In this document: positions 31,103 through 38,993 of the stretch, one piece after another
Numbering within the stretch: position 1 is the first letter of the stretch
Layout: the number at the start of each line of letters is the position of its first letter
Assembly: GCA_938073905.1 (NCBI GenBank)
Contig: CALJEN010000010.1
Location: 33,527 to 97,526, forward strand
Source: an uncultured Sulfolobales archaeon
GTDB taxonomy: Archaea > Thermoproteota > Thermoprotei_A > Sulfolobales > NBVN01
Length of the DNA: 64,000 nucleotides
Reading direction: 5' to 3'
The notes under the pieces: model-generated
The model's database searches: none
Told to the model about the DNA's origin: nothing
The model's input: the letters and a program-made list of their open reading frames with translations, nothing else
Made by a program: the position numbers and the translations under genes

Positions 31103-33548
31103 GTTGAAGGTTCCGTTCGGGGAGCTCAGGGACAGACTCCGGGAGCTCGCCCTGGGGGAGGACTACCGCGAGCTGCTGCGCGCCTTTAGGAGTAGCGTCA
31201 GAGCGGCCCGGGCCCTCAACCAGAGGAGGGTCGTAGTTCTCTGCGGGGAGGACGACCTCAAGCTGGCCGGGCTGGCGGCGGAGCTCGTGATAAGGTACCT
31301 CAGGGCGTCTAGGCGCCCCACCAGCGGGAGGGGCGTCAAGGTGCTCTACTTCTACCACGACGAGCTGCCCGGAGCCCTGGCCAGGATGGAGGTGGTGAGG
31401 AGGGTCCTGGAGCACTTCAGGAAGTCCTCGGAGAAGCCCGTGGAGCTAGAGTTCGCGGTCTACGAGAGGAGCGCCGAGTACCTGGGGACCACAGTCCAGG
31501 TCCTCGTGCTAGACCTCGTGGACGACCTCAGGCCGAACGACGTCGGCAGGCTCCTCGGGATAGTCGAGGGGGGCGGCGTGGTGGTGCTCCTCACGCCACC
31601 TCACGACTCGTGGCCCGAGCGCAAGACCCTCTTCAAGCAGAGCCTGGCGGTCCCGAACCACCCGGAGCCCAGGCACGTCTTTATACGGTGGTTCCTCCGC
31701 CACCTCTACGGGCACAGGGGGTTCCTAGTCTACGACGTCGAGAATGGCAGGCTCCTCAAGAGGGACGTCGGGGAGGAGCGGGTCGAGGAGCGCCCCAGGA
31801 GGAGGCCGGAGGTGCCTCGGGAGAGGCTCTTCCCCGAGGAGCTCTACAGGCTAGCTCTAACCCAGGACCAGGTCAGGGTTATAGAGTCCATAGAGAAGGA
31901 CATGGTCGAGAGGTTCAGGGGCTTCAAGCACCAGGTGATCGTCGTGACGGCAGACAGGGGGAGGGGGAAGTCCTGTGCCGTCGGGATAGGCATCGTGGGG
32001 CTGATACGGGAGCTCCTCAAGTTCAAGAACAGGGTCAGGGTCGCCGTGACGGCCAACGAGCCCGGCTCCGTGCAGTCGATGATGGCCCTCGCGGCTAGGG
32101 CCCTGGAGGCTATCGGAAAGGAGTTCAGGGTAGTTGAGAAGAAGGGTCTCGTAGTGGAGATAAAGGGCGATAGGTTCAGCATAGAGTACTGGCCTCCTCT
32201 GGAGGTCTTGAGGCTCAACGTGGACGTCGTCGTAGTCGACGAGGCGGCGGGCATCCCGGTCCCCCTCCTCCACAAGATCTGGAGGGGGTTCAGGCGAACG
32301 ATATTCTCCACGACGATTCACGGCTACGAGGGGGCGGGGAGGGGCTTCTCCGTTCGCTTCCTCAAGAGGGTGAGGGAGGACAGGAAGACCAGACTGACCA
32401 CGATCGAGATGAGCGAGCCGATAAGGTACTCCGCTGACGACCCGGTGGAGGAGTTCCAGTTCAACGTGCTGCTCCTGAACGCCGAGCCGGCGGAGCTCGC
32501 AGACGAGGATCTCGAGGCCATAAGGAGGGGCGAGTACACCTACGTCGCCTACGACCCGGAGGAGCTCTTCAAGCCCGAGAACGAGGAGACCCTCAGGCAG
32601 CTCTTCGGCATCTACGTCCTGGCTCACTACAGAAACGAGCCGGACGACCTCGGGATGATAGCGGACGCCCCACACCACTCCGTGAGGGCTATGGTGCTGA
32701 AGAACGGGAAGGTGGTCGCGGCCGCCCAGCTCGCGGAGGAGGGTGGCCTCGCGGAGGAGTACGTAGACGAGCTGCTCAGAGGAGGCAAGATACCCGGCAA
32801 CATAATACCCGACAGGCTCCTCAAGCACCTAAGGAGGAGGGTGTTCGGGAGGGGCGTCGGGTGGAGGATAGTCAGGATAGCCGTTCACGTAGACGCCCAG
32901 GGCATGGGGATGGGATCTCAACTCCTCAGGAGGATAATCGAGGAGGCCAAGTCTAGGGGCTACGACTGGGTCGGTGCCGGGTTCGGGGTGACCTACGAGC
33001 TCCTGAACTTCTGGCTCAAGAACGGGTTCAAGGTCCTCCACGTGTCTCCCGAGAGGAACCCGGTGAGCGGGGAGTACACGGCCCTCGTCATACATCCGCT
33101 CACGGACTCCTGGAGGGAGGCCGTGGATAGCTCCCTCGAGGACTTCGCGATAAAGTTCGTCGAGTCCCTGCCGGCGGTGTACAGGGACTTCGAGTCCGAC
33201 GCAGCCTACCTGGTCCTCTGCTCGATCGAGAGGCCTCTCAGAGTGTCCGAGGAGGTAGTCCTGAGGGAGACCCAGCTGGAGAGGCTCGAGCTGTACGTAG
33301 CTGGCGTGTTCACGCTGGAGATAGTGTTCGACGCGGCGCTGGCCGCCGCGAAGAAGTTCGTCTTCGAGGGCAGGATGAAGGAGCTAGACCAGGAGAGCGC
33401 CCGGGCTCTGATAGCCAGGGTGCTCCAGGGGAGGACGTGGAACGAGGTGAGCGGGGAGCTCGGGAGGGGCAGGGTGGCCGTCGCCAACAGCGTGCGGAGC
33501 TCCGTGGCGAAGATCCTCGAGGCGCTGTCAGGGAAGGCGAAGAGCTAA
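31095..33548 (+). CDS. tmcA: tRNA(Met) cytidine acetyltransferase / RNA ac4C synthase
   Basis: 817 residues. Uses ATP and acetyl-CoA to form N4-acetylcytidine; archaeal homologues modify tRNA and, in Thermococcales, many rRNA/mRNA sites, aiding heat stability. Order of domains: DUF1726 (about 1-220), helicase-like P-loop with TADRGRGKS (285-293) and VDEAAGIP, GNAT core IAVHVDAQGMGMGSQLLRRIIEEA, and a helical tRNA-binding tail. The length is typical. GTG start inside the apgM 3' end indicates coupling. Confidence 0.93.
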   Translation: MPELKVPFGELRDRLRELALGEDYRELLRAFRSSVRAARALNQRRVVVLCGEDDLKLAGLAAELVIRYLRASRRPTSGRGVKVLYFYHDELPGALARMEVVRRVLEHFRKSSEKPVELEFAVYERSAEYLGTTVQVLVLDLVDDLRPNDVGRLLGIVEGGGVVVLLTPPHDSWPERKTLFKQSLAVPNHPEPRHVFIRWFLRHLYGHRGFLVYDVENGRLLKRDVGEERVEERPRRRPEVPRERLFPEELYRLALTQDQVRVIESIEKDMVERFRGFKHQVIVVTADRGRGKSCAVGIGIVGLIRELLKFKNRVRVAVTANEPGSVQSMMALAARALEAIGKEFRVVEKKGLVVEIKGDRFSIEYWPPLEVLRLNVDVVVVDEAAGIPVPLLHKIWRGFRRTIFSTTIHGYEGAGRGFSVRFLKRVREDRKTRLTTIEMSEPIRYSADDPVEEFQFNVLLLNAEPAELADEDLEAIRRGEYTYVAYDPEELFKPENEETLRQLFGIYVLAHYRNEPDDLGMIADAPHHSVRAMVLKNGKVVAAAQLAEEGGLAEEYVDELLRGGKIPGNIIPDRLLKHLRRRVFGRGVGWRIVRIAVHVDAQGMGMGSQLLRRIIEEAKSRGYDWVGAGFGVTYELLNFWLKNGFKVLHVSPERNPVSGEYTALVIHPLTDSWREAVDSSLEDFAIKFVESLPAVYRDFESDAAYLVLCSIERPLRVSEEVVLRETQLERLELYVAGVFTLEIVFDAALAAAKKFVFEGRMKELDQESARALIARVLQGRTWNEVSGELGRGRVAVANSVRSSVAKILEALSGKAKS

Positions 33549-33581
33549 AAGCCCTCACCCTATAGGTACTCGGCGGAGCCT

Positions 33582-34256
33582 ATGAGGGTCAGATGGCTGG
33601 GCCACGCGGCCTTCTACGTAGAAATGGGTGGTGCGAGGTTCCTGATAGACCCCTGGCTAGGCAATCCGGTCTACGCGAGCAAGCCGGAGGACTTCTCCGG
33701 TGTGGACTACGTGGTGGTAACGCATGACCACGGCGACCACCTGGGGGACGCGATCGAGGTCCTGAGGGCGGCACCGAAGGCTAGGGCTGTAGCCATCTAC
33801 GAGATCGCGGCGTACGTGGGGGAGAAGGTCGGCAGGGACAGGGTCGTGGGAGCGAACATCGGGGGACCGATAAAGCTCGGGAGCGGGCTGACAGTGGTGC
33901 TCACGCCGGCCCACCACTCGGCGTCCAGGGGGGCACCCACGGGCGCGGTGATAATGGCCGGGGAAGAATCCCTGTACCACGCGGGCGACACGGGAGTCTC
34001 CTATGACATGAAGCTCGTGGGAGAACTCTACAGACCCAAGGTGGCACTGTTGCCCATCGGCGGACACTTCACGATGGGTCCCAGAGAGGCAGCCCTAGCG
34101 GTGGAGCTCCTCAGGCCCAGGTATGCGATCCCGATGCACTACGGAACATTCCCGGTGCTCTGGGGAACTCCCCAGGAGTTCGTGGACGAGGTCAGGAAGA
34201 GGGGGCTCGAGGTCGAGGTGGTAGTCCTCAAGCCCGGAGAAGAGGCGACTCTCTAG
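33582..34256 (+). CDS. UPF0173 metallo-beta-lactamase-fold hydrolase
   Basis: 224 residues with [23 protein letters not shown], the zinc motif [29 protein letters not shown] and the final [11 protein letters not shown]. This is the full pattern of the UPF0173 group (bacterial relatives include YtkL). The substrate is unknown; relatives act on phosphate or carboxylate esters. ATG 33582 follows tmcA by 33 bases, so it may be in the same transcript. Confidence 0.85.
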   Translation: MRVRWLGHAAFYVEMGGARFLIDPWLGNPVYASKPEDFSGVDYVVVTHDHGDHLGDAIEVLRAAPKARAVAIYEIAAYVGEKVGRDRVVGANIGGPIKLGSGLTVVLTPAHHSASRGAPTGAVIMAGEESLYHAGDTGVSYDMKLVGELYRPKVALLPIGGHFTMGPREAALAVELLRPRYAIPMHYGTFPVLWGTPQEFVDEVRKRGLEVEVVVLKPGEEATL

Positions 34257-34357
34257 AGCGAACGCCTCGGCCCCCGCGGCACCGCCCTTCGCTGAGACCG
34301 CTTTGTCCTCGGCACGAACCCCTGCACGCAGCGTTCCGCAGCCGGTCACCCTCTCCA

Positions 34358-34368
34358 GCTTTTTAGGC
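34358..34368 (+). promoter_or_regulatory. TATA box of rps15
   Basis: GCTTTTTAGGC, 34-44 bases before TTG 34402. Confidence 0.5.
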
Positions 34369-34401
34369 TCTTGCTCTAGGTTTTTGGGGTGCGAGGTCGG
34401 A

Positions 34402-34878
34402 TTGGGCAAGAGGAAGAAGGGGCAGTCGCACTCGACCAGGCCTCCCACCGGCATAGCCCCTAGGTGGGTCCAGTTCACTCCCGAGGAAGTCGAAGCTATC
34501 GTAGTGGAGCTGGCCAAGAAGGGGTACCCACCGTCTATGATCGGGGTGATCCTGAGGGACCAGTATGGGATCCCGCTGACCAGGACCATCGCTGGGCAGA
34601 AAATCGCGAAGATCCTCGAGAAGCACAACATAAAGCCGGTGGTGCCGGAAGACCTCTACAACCTGATCAGGAGGGCCGTCAACCTCAGGAACCACCTCGC
34701 GGTCCACCCAAAGGACACGCACAGCCAGAGGGGGCTGATAGAGATCGAGTCTAGGATACACAGACTGGCGAAGTACTACAGGAGGATCGGGAGGCTCCCC
34801 AAGGACTGGGCTTACAGGCCCGACGCGGCGTCCCTGCTGGCGTCCCAGCCCCTCTACAGGATAGAGGGCGGCGCGTAG
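34402..34878 (+). CDS. rps15: Ribosomal protein S15
   Basis: 158 residues, the archaeal/eukaryotic S15P/S13e form with the N-terminal extension [14 protein letters not shown]. Core: [40 protein letters not shown] and [38 protein letters not shown] 34402 is chosen because the conserved N-terminus starts there; an open frame from 34303 lacks similarity. It precedes a RecJ/Cdc45-like gene by 8 bases. Confidence 0.95.
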   Translation: MGKRKKGQSHSTRPPTGIAPRWVQFTPEEVEAIVVELAKKGYPPSMIGVILRDQYGIPLTRTIAGQKIAKILEKHNIKPVVPEDLYNLIRRAVNLRNHLAVHPKDTHSQRGLIEIESRIHRLAKYYRRIGRLPKDWAYRPDAASLLASQPLYRIEGGA

Positions 34879-34886
34879 GGGGTTTC

Positions 34887-35984
34887 TTGGGGCCGCTGCA
34901 GCAGAGGAGGGAGAGGCGCGGCGCCAGGAGCCTGTCTGAGCTAGTCCGAGAAGGAGAGCTCCTGGTGGTCGTCGGGGACGTCGGCGCGGAGTCCCTGATC
35001 TCCAGCGGTATTATCCTGCGCGCGCTGAGGACTCTGGGGGTGGACTTCGAGTTCTACCTGTCGATAGACCCCGTGGACTTCGGTCAGCTGAAGGGTAGGG
35101 TCGTTGGGGTCGACGCTCATCTCGAGAACTGTGCGACGTGCCTAGAGCTGGCAGAGCCGAGGCCGAGGAAGCCTTCCCAGCACGTCTTCCGTGCGGTTCT
35201 AGACCTACTGCGGGAGGATGTCTCCCCCTCCAAAGAGGAGTACGTCCTCCTGCTCTCGTCGGCTCTGGCGAAGTACACGCCCAGGTCTCTCCGTGGAGCC
35301 CTCAGCGAGGAAGTCAAGGAGCTGGCGAGAGACATGGTCTCCTCGGGGATAGTGAGGGAGGTGGTAGCGCCCAGGCTGATCGGCTGGGGGTCGATGCCCC
35401 TAGAGGAGGTAGTCCGATACAGCGTCGACGCATGCCTCCTGAGATACTTCGGGAGACCCACTGCTAGGGTGGCCGAGAGCGAGGTGGCTAGGGAGCTGGG
35501 GGTCGAATCCCTCAAGGAGCTCGAGGACAGGACGTACGTGCCCAACTACGACGCGGGCGTGCTGGATCTCTACGAGGCTGCCTATGTCATAGAGCACGCG
35601 GTGGACGTCGAGGGCCCGGAATACGCGGCCTCCATGCCGCTGAACTACGGCTACTTCCTCTGGGCCGTGAGGAGGTTCAGGGAGTCCGTGGTTCACCTGC
35701 GCGAGTGCGTAGACGCGTTCCTAGAGAAGAGGTCCGTGCGTGAGGGCCCGTTCTACGTACTGGAGTGCGACCCGAAGGCTTCCGGGACAGTCCTAACGAA
35801 AGTGCTAAGGGGGCTCAGACTCATCGAGGAGAACTCGGTCGTGGTCTACAGGGTAGCGGGGAAGTACTACGCACCGCTGCAGTCACTCTCCCGAGCCCAG
35901 AGGGTCGGGCTCTCCGGCTCAAAGACCGAAGGGGGCTATGCCGTCCTGGATAGTAGCACCCTCGGCAAGCTGCGGACATCGTAG
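34887..35984 (+). CDS. RecJ/Cdc45-like DHH-family protein, probably inactive as a nuclease
   Basis: 365 residues. The N-terminal LLVVVGDVGAESLISSGIILRALRTLGVDFEFYLS is the RecJ strand-helix with the metal-binding D-x-D-G reduced to GDVGAES, and the DHH position reads GVDAHLEN. So at least the key aspartate/histidine ligands are missing, as in Cdc45. The placement directly behind rps15 is conserved in archaea for such RecJ/GAN/Cdc45 proteins. It most likely belongs to the replicative CMG-type helicase with MCM and GINS; that assignment is inference from decay pattern and context. TTG start. Confidence 0.65.
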   Translation: MGPLQQRRERRGARSLSELVREGELLVVVGDVGAESLISSGIILRALRTLGVDFEFYLSIDPVDFGQLKGRVVGVDAHLENCATCLELAEPRPRKPSQHVFRAVLDLLREDVSPSKEEYVLLLSSALAKYTPRSLRGALSEEVKELARDMVSSGIVREVVAPRLIGWGSMPLEEVVRYSVDACLLRYFGRPTARVAESEVARELGVESLKELEDRTYVPNYDAGVLDLYEAAYVIEHAVDVEGPEYAASMPLNYGYFLWAVRRFRESVVHLRECVDAFLEKRSVREGPFYVLECDPKASGTVLTKVLRGLRLIEENSVVVYRVAGKYYAPLQSLSRAQRVGLSGSKTEGGYAVLDSSTLGKLRTS

Positions 35985-36066
35985 TCGCAGCGAGTCGCGC
36001 CGGACGTGTTTAACACCTCCTCTCCAGCACGACCCCGGGAGTCCCGAGCTCTCTGCGCGCCTATCT

Positions 36067-36076
36067 GCTTAAAAGG
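36067..36076 (+). promoter_or_regulatory. TATA box of trpS
   Basis: GCTTAAAAGG, 22-31 bases before GTG 36098, leaderless. Confidence 0.65.
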
Positions 36077-36097
36077 CCCTGTCGCCACGTAACGTCG

Positions 36098-37261
36098 GTG
36101 TCCCGTATTGTGGAAGAGCCGGTTCGGGTAGGCCCCTGGGCCGCCGAGGCCTTCGTGGACTACGATAAGTTGCTCAAGGTCTTCGGAGCAAAGCCTCTGA
36201 CCGATGTCGAGGCCGGCCGCCTGGAGAGATTGGCCGGGGAGTCCCATCTCATGCTGAGGAGGAGGGTGTTCTACTCTCACAGAGACCTGGACGTGTTCCT
36301 GGACATGCGCGAGAGTGGGCACAGGTGCGCCCTGTATACCGGCAGGGGGCCCTCGGGCTCCACGCACCTGGGCCACATCCTGCCCTGGATATTCGCCAGG
36401 TGGCTGCAGGAGAAGCTGGGCCTGGAGCTCTTCTTCCAGATGACCGACGACGAGAAGTTCCTGCACGAGGAGAGACTGGAGCTCTCCGAGAGCAACAGCT
36501 ACGCGTACGAGAACTCCCTAGACCTCATAGCCCTGGGATTCGACCACAGGAAGACTCACATAATAGTGGATACCGAGGACATAGGCTACCTGTACCCGAT
36601 AGCTGTGAGGATCGCCAAGAAGGTCACGTACTCGGTGCAGAGGGCCACCTTCGGGTTCGACGACTCGACGAACGTGGGGCTGATATTCTACCCGGTCCTC
36701 CAGATGGCCGTCTCGTTCCTCCCGACCGAGCTGTACGGAGAGGAGACCTACGTCCTGATACCGGCGGGCATAGACCAGGACCCCTACTGGAGGATAGCCA
36801 GAGACCTGGCCCGGAGTCTCGGCTACCCCAAGCCAGCGCAGATACACAACAAGCTGCTCCCGGGACTGGGTCCCGAGGGGAAGATGTCGTCCTCCAAACC
36901 CGAGACGGCCGTCTACACGACAGACCCCCCGGAGGTGGGGGCTCAGAAGGTCATGAGGGCCTTCACCGGCGGACAGCCTACGGTGGAGATGCAGAGGAGG
37001 CTCGGTGGCAACCCAGACCGCTGCTCCGTCTACAAGATGTACGAGATGGTGTTCGAGGAGGACGACGAAAGGCTCAGGGAGAGGTACCTAAGCTGCCGCA
37101 CCGGGGCCCTGATATGCGGAGACTGCAAGGCGGAGCTGGCCTCCAGAGTCCAGGCGTTCCTGCGAGAGTTTCAGGAGAGGAGGGAGAGAGTCAGGGACCG
37201 CGTGGACGCGTACCTCCTCAGGACGAAGTTCGATACACCTAGGCGCAGGGCTCTTGGCTAG
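36098..37261 (+). CDS. trpS: Tryptophanyl-tRNA synthetase, archaeal/eukaryotic type
   Basis: 387 residues. Class Ic synthetase with YTGRGPSGSTHLGHILPW (HIGH equivalent GHIL), the indole/ATP region QMTDDEKFLHE, IPAGIDQDPYWRIARDLA, and the KMSKS loop EGKMSSSKP. The C-terminal part has CRTGALICGDCKAEL, which may be a small metal knuckle. The N-terminal VDPW-like element reads VGPWAAEAFVDYDKLLKVFG, with the typical -DY-KL--FG of the eukaryotic group. Confidence 0.95.
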   Translation: MSRIVEEPVRVGPWAAEAFVDYDKLLKVFGAKPLTDVEAGRLERLAGESHLMLRRRVFYSHRDLDVFLDMRESGHRCALYTGRGPSGSTHLGHILPWIFARWLQEKLGLELFFQMTDDEKFLHEERLELSESNSYAYENSLDLIALGFDHRKTHIIVDTEDIGYLYPIAVRIAKKVTYSVQRATFGFDDSTNVGLIFYPVLQMAVSFLPTELYGEETYVLIPAGIDQDPYWRIARDLARSLGYPKPAQIHNKLLPGLGPEGKMSSSKPETAVYTTDPPEVGAQKVMRAFTGGQPTVEMQRRLGGNPDRCSVYKMYEMVFEEDDERLRERYLSCRTGALICGDCKAELASRVQAFLREFQERRERVRDRVDAYLLRTKFDTPRRRALG

Positions 37262-37469
37262 GCACAGACGCCTAGCCCTCGAGCCCCGCCTCCCTCGGCT
37301 CCCTCCGGGTTCTCGGAGAGCCCCGCAGAGCCCGAGCTCCTTCTGGGGATCGTAGTCTGCGGCGGTCGAGAGAGTTTGTTGGCGAGACGGTGGTGAGCAT
37401 ATTAGCCGAGGGAGGAGAACTCTCTTGAGAGCAACAGCCTGCCTCGCGCTCCGGCGACCCGCGTGGAGT

Positions 37470-37521
37470 GAATGATGAGGGTTGAAAGCTATGAAAGGTG
37501 ATTTGAGCCGGGATCCTGAGA
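37470..37521 (+). ncRNA. Candidate C/D box guide RNA in the trpS-rpoK gap
   Basis: C box ATGATGA (37472-37478), 12-base guide, D' ATGA (37491-37494), 3-base spacer, C' GTGATTT (37498-37504), 11-base guide, D CTGA (37516-37519). Outer boxes are perfect; inner boxes are relaxed, as is common. No TATA box lies just upstream; the RNA could be processed from a longer transcript. The rest of the 333-base gap (37262-37594) holds only a possible CATATTA element near 37394, an ACTCTC/GAGAG inverted repeat near 37417-37434, and the rpoK promoter. Confidence 0.55.
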
Positions 37522-37557
37522 GCTTTATCACCTCGATGGCACTCTCGAGAGCGCGAC

Positions 37558-37567
37558 TGTTTAATAG
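37558..37567 (+). promoter_or_regulatory. TATA box of the rpoK operon
   Basis: CTGTTTAATA, 28-37 bases before GTG 37595. Confidence 0.55.
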
Positions 37568-37594
37568 CCTCGACGTAGAAAGATTGAGAGCCTG

Positions 37595-37909
37595 GTGGTA
37601 GGCGTGGCTTCGCTAGCAGATGAGGCTCCGGGTGCCGGTGTCCGCGTGTGGTTACCGAGGCTGACCAGGTTCGAGAAAGCCAGGATCATCGGGGCCAGGG
37701 CCCTGCAGCTGGCCATGGGTGCTAGACCCCTCCTAGACCTCAGCGAGGTTCGGGAGAAGGACTTCGTCCGCATAGCCAGGGAGGAGCTCGTTAGGGGCGT
37801 CCTCCCGTTCACCATAGTCAGAAGGCTCCCGAGCGGCGTCAGGGAGCTCATACCGGTCCCTCTCCTCATAGAGTCCGAGAGAAAGCTCTTCGGTGGAGTG
37901 GAGCTTTGA
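37595..37909 (+). CDS. rpoK: RNA polymerase subunit K (Rpb6/omega)
   Basis: 104 residues. LTRFEKARIIGARALQLAMGARPLLDLSEVREKDFVRIAREELVRGVLPFTIVRRLPSG contains the whole omega/Rpb6 clamp-binding region. It helps assemble and stabilise RNA polymerase. The first 20 residues are an extra non-conserved tail; a shorter start is possible. Its TGA overlaps the TTG start of the M50 protease. Confidence 0.93.
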   Translation: MVGVASLADEAPGAGVRVWLPRLTRFEKARIIGARALQLAMGARPLLDLSEVREKDFVRIAREELVRGVLPFTIVRRLPSGVRELIPVPLLIESERKLFGGVEL

Positions 37910-38982
37910 GGGAGGAGATCGAGAGAGTGCTCTCGAGGTACGCGAGCGTCGAGCTGACCTACGAGGCGCCCTTCTTCCTCGAGTATGTTGTGACTAGCGG
38001 TAGCATCGGGAGGAGCTTCGACGACGTCTTCAGGGAGCTGGTCGGGCTGGGTTACCAGCCCCTGCTGATCATGAGGTCGGGGCAGGAGGTGCTGCGCGTC
38101 TTCAGAGTGGAGGTGAGGGAGGCCAGGAGAACGATGGCCTACGCTCTCGCCCTGGCGACCCTGGCGGCAGTGGCGGTGTCGGGCTACTTCTCGACGCTCT
38201 CCTTCCACGAGTGCCTGGGAGGAGGCGGAGACCCTATCGTCGGGTCGATCCTCGCCTTCGTGCTAGCGGTGCTGGTCCCACTGTCCCTCCATGAATGGGG
38301 GCACTTCCAGGTGTCCAAGAGGATGGGAATCCCGACCCCGCTGCCCATGTTCATCCCGGCCCCCCTCGTGTCGCCTCTGGGCACATTCGGGGCCGTGATT
38401 ACGACGAGGTTCCTGCCCCGAGACAGGAGGTCTCTGGCGTTCCTAGGACTCTCGGGCCCCCTGGCGGGGGTGGCCGCGTCTCTCCTGCTGATGGTAGCCA
38501 CGCTGAGGCTGTCCCCAGTGGTGAGACCTGAGGAGCTGGTCTGCGAGGTCATGCCCATACGCTTCATCCCCATATCCGCTTACCTGCTGCTGGCTCTGGG
38601 AGCGGTGCCGCTGGCCGAGAACGAGATCATCCTCCTGCACCCGGCCGCCCTAGCCTCCATGCTGCTGCTCCTGATACACTTTGCCAACCTGCTACCGATA
38701 GGCCAGCTGGACGGAGGGCACGTGGTCAGGTCGCTGAGCAGCATGGAGCTGCACAGAGCGGTGAGCCTGGCAGTCCCGATGCTCCTCGTACTGCTGGCGC
38801 TCCTCCTACCAGCCTCCTACGGGTGGCTCGGGTTCTTCTCCATCCTCGCACTGCTCATAAGCGGTTTCAGACCCCACGTGGGCTACTCGAACCAGGCCTC
38901 GGAGCTGTCCCCGAGGGACAGGGTCTACGTGCTAGCCGCGTACCTGGCACTGCTGCTCCTGACAGCGCCAGCACCGCTCTGA
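37906..38982 (+). CDS. Site-2 protease family (M50) intramembrane metalloprotease
   Basis: 358 residues. A cytosolic N-terminal domain of about 75 residues, then several membrane helices holding HEWGHF (129-134) and IGQLDGGHV, the zinc ligands of S2P proteases. These enzymes cut transmembrane substrates, often anti-sigma-like or regulatory proteins; the archaeal substrate is unknown. The TTG start overlaps rpoK, so it is coupled to an RNA polymerase subunit. Confidence 0.9.
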   Translation: MREEIERVLSRYASVELTYEAPFFLEYVVTSGSIGRSFDDVFRELVGLGYQPLLIMRSGQEVLRVFRVEVREARRTMAYALALATLAAVAVSGYFSTLSFHECLGGGGDPIVGSILAFVLAVLVPLSLHEWGHFQVSKRMGIPTPLPMFIPAPLVSPLGTFGAVITTRFLPRDRRSLAFLGLSGPLAGVAASLLLMVATLRLSPVVRPEELVCEVMPIRFIPISAYLLLALGAVPLAENEIILLHPAALASMLLLLIHFANLLPIGQLDGGHVVRSLSSMELHRAVSLAVPMLLVLLALLLPASYGWLGFFSILALLISGFRPHVGYSNQASELSPRDRVYVLAAYLALLLLTAPAPL

Positions 38983-38993
38983 GGTCTGAGAGC

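Noticed and set aside
31857..32828. Minus-strand frame of 323 residues
   Set aside because: Lies entirely inside tmcA, whose motifs are unmistakable.
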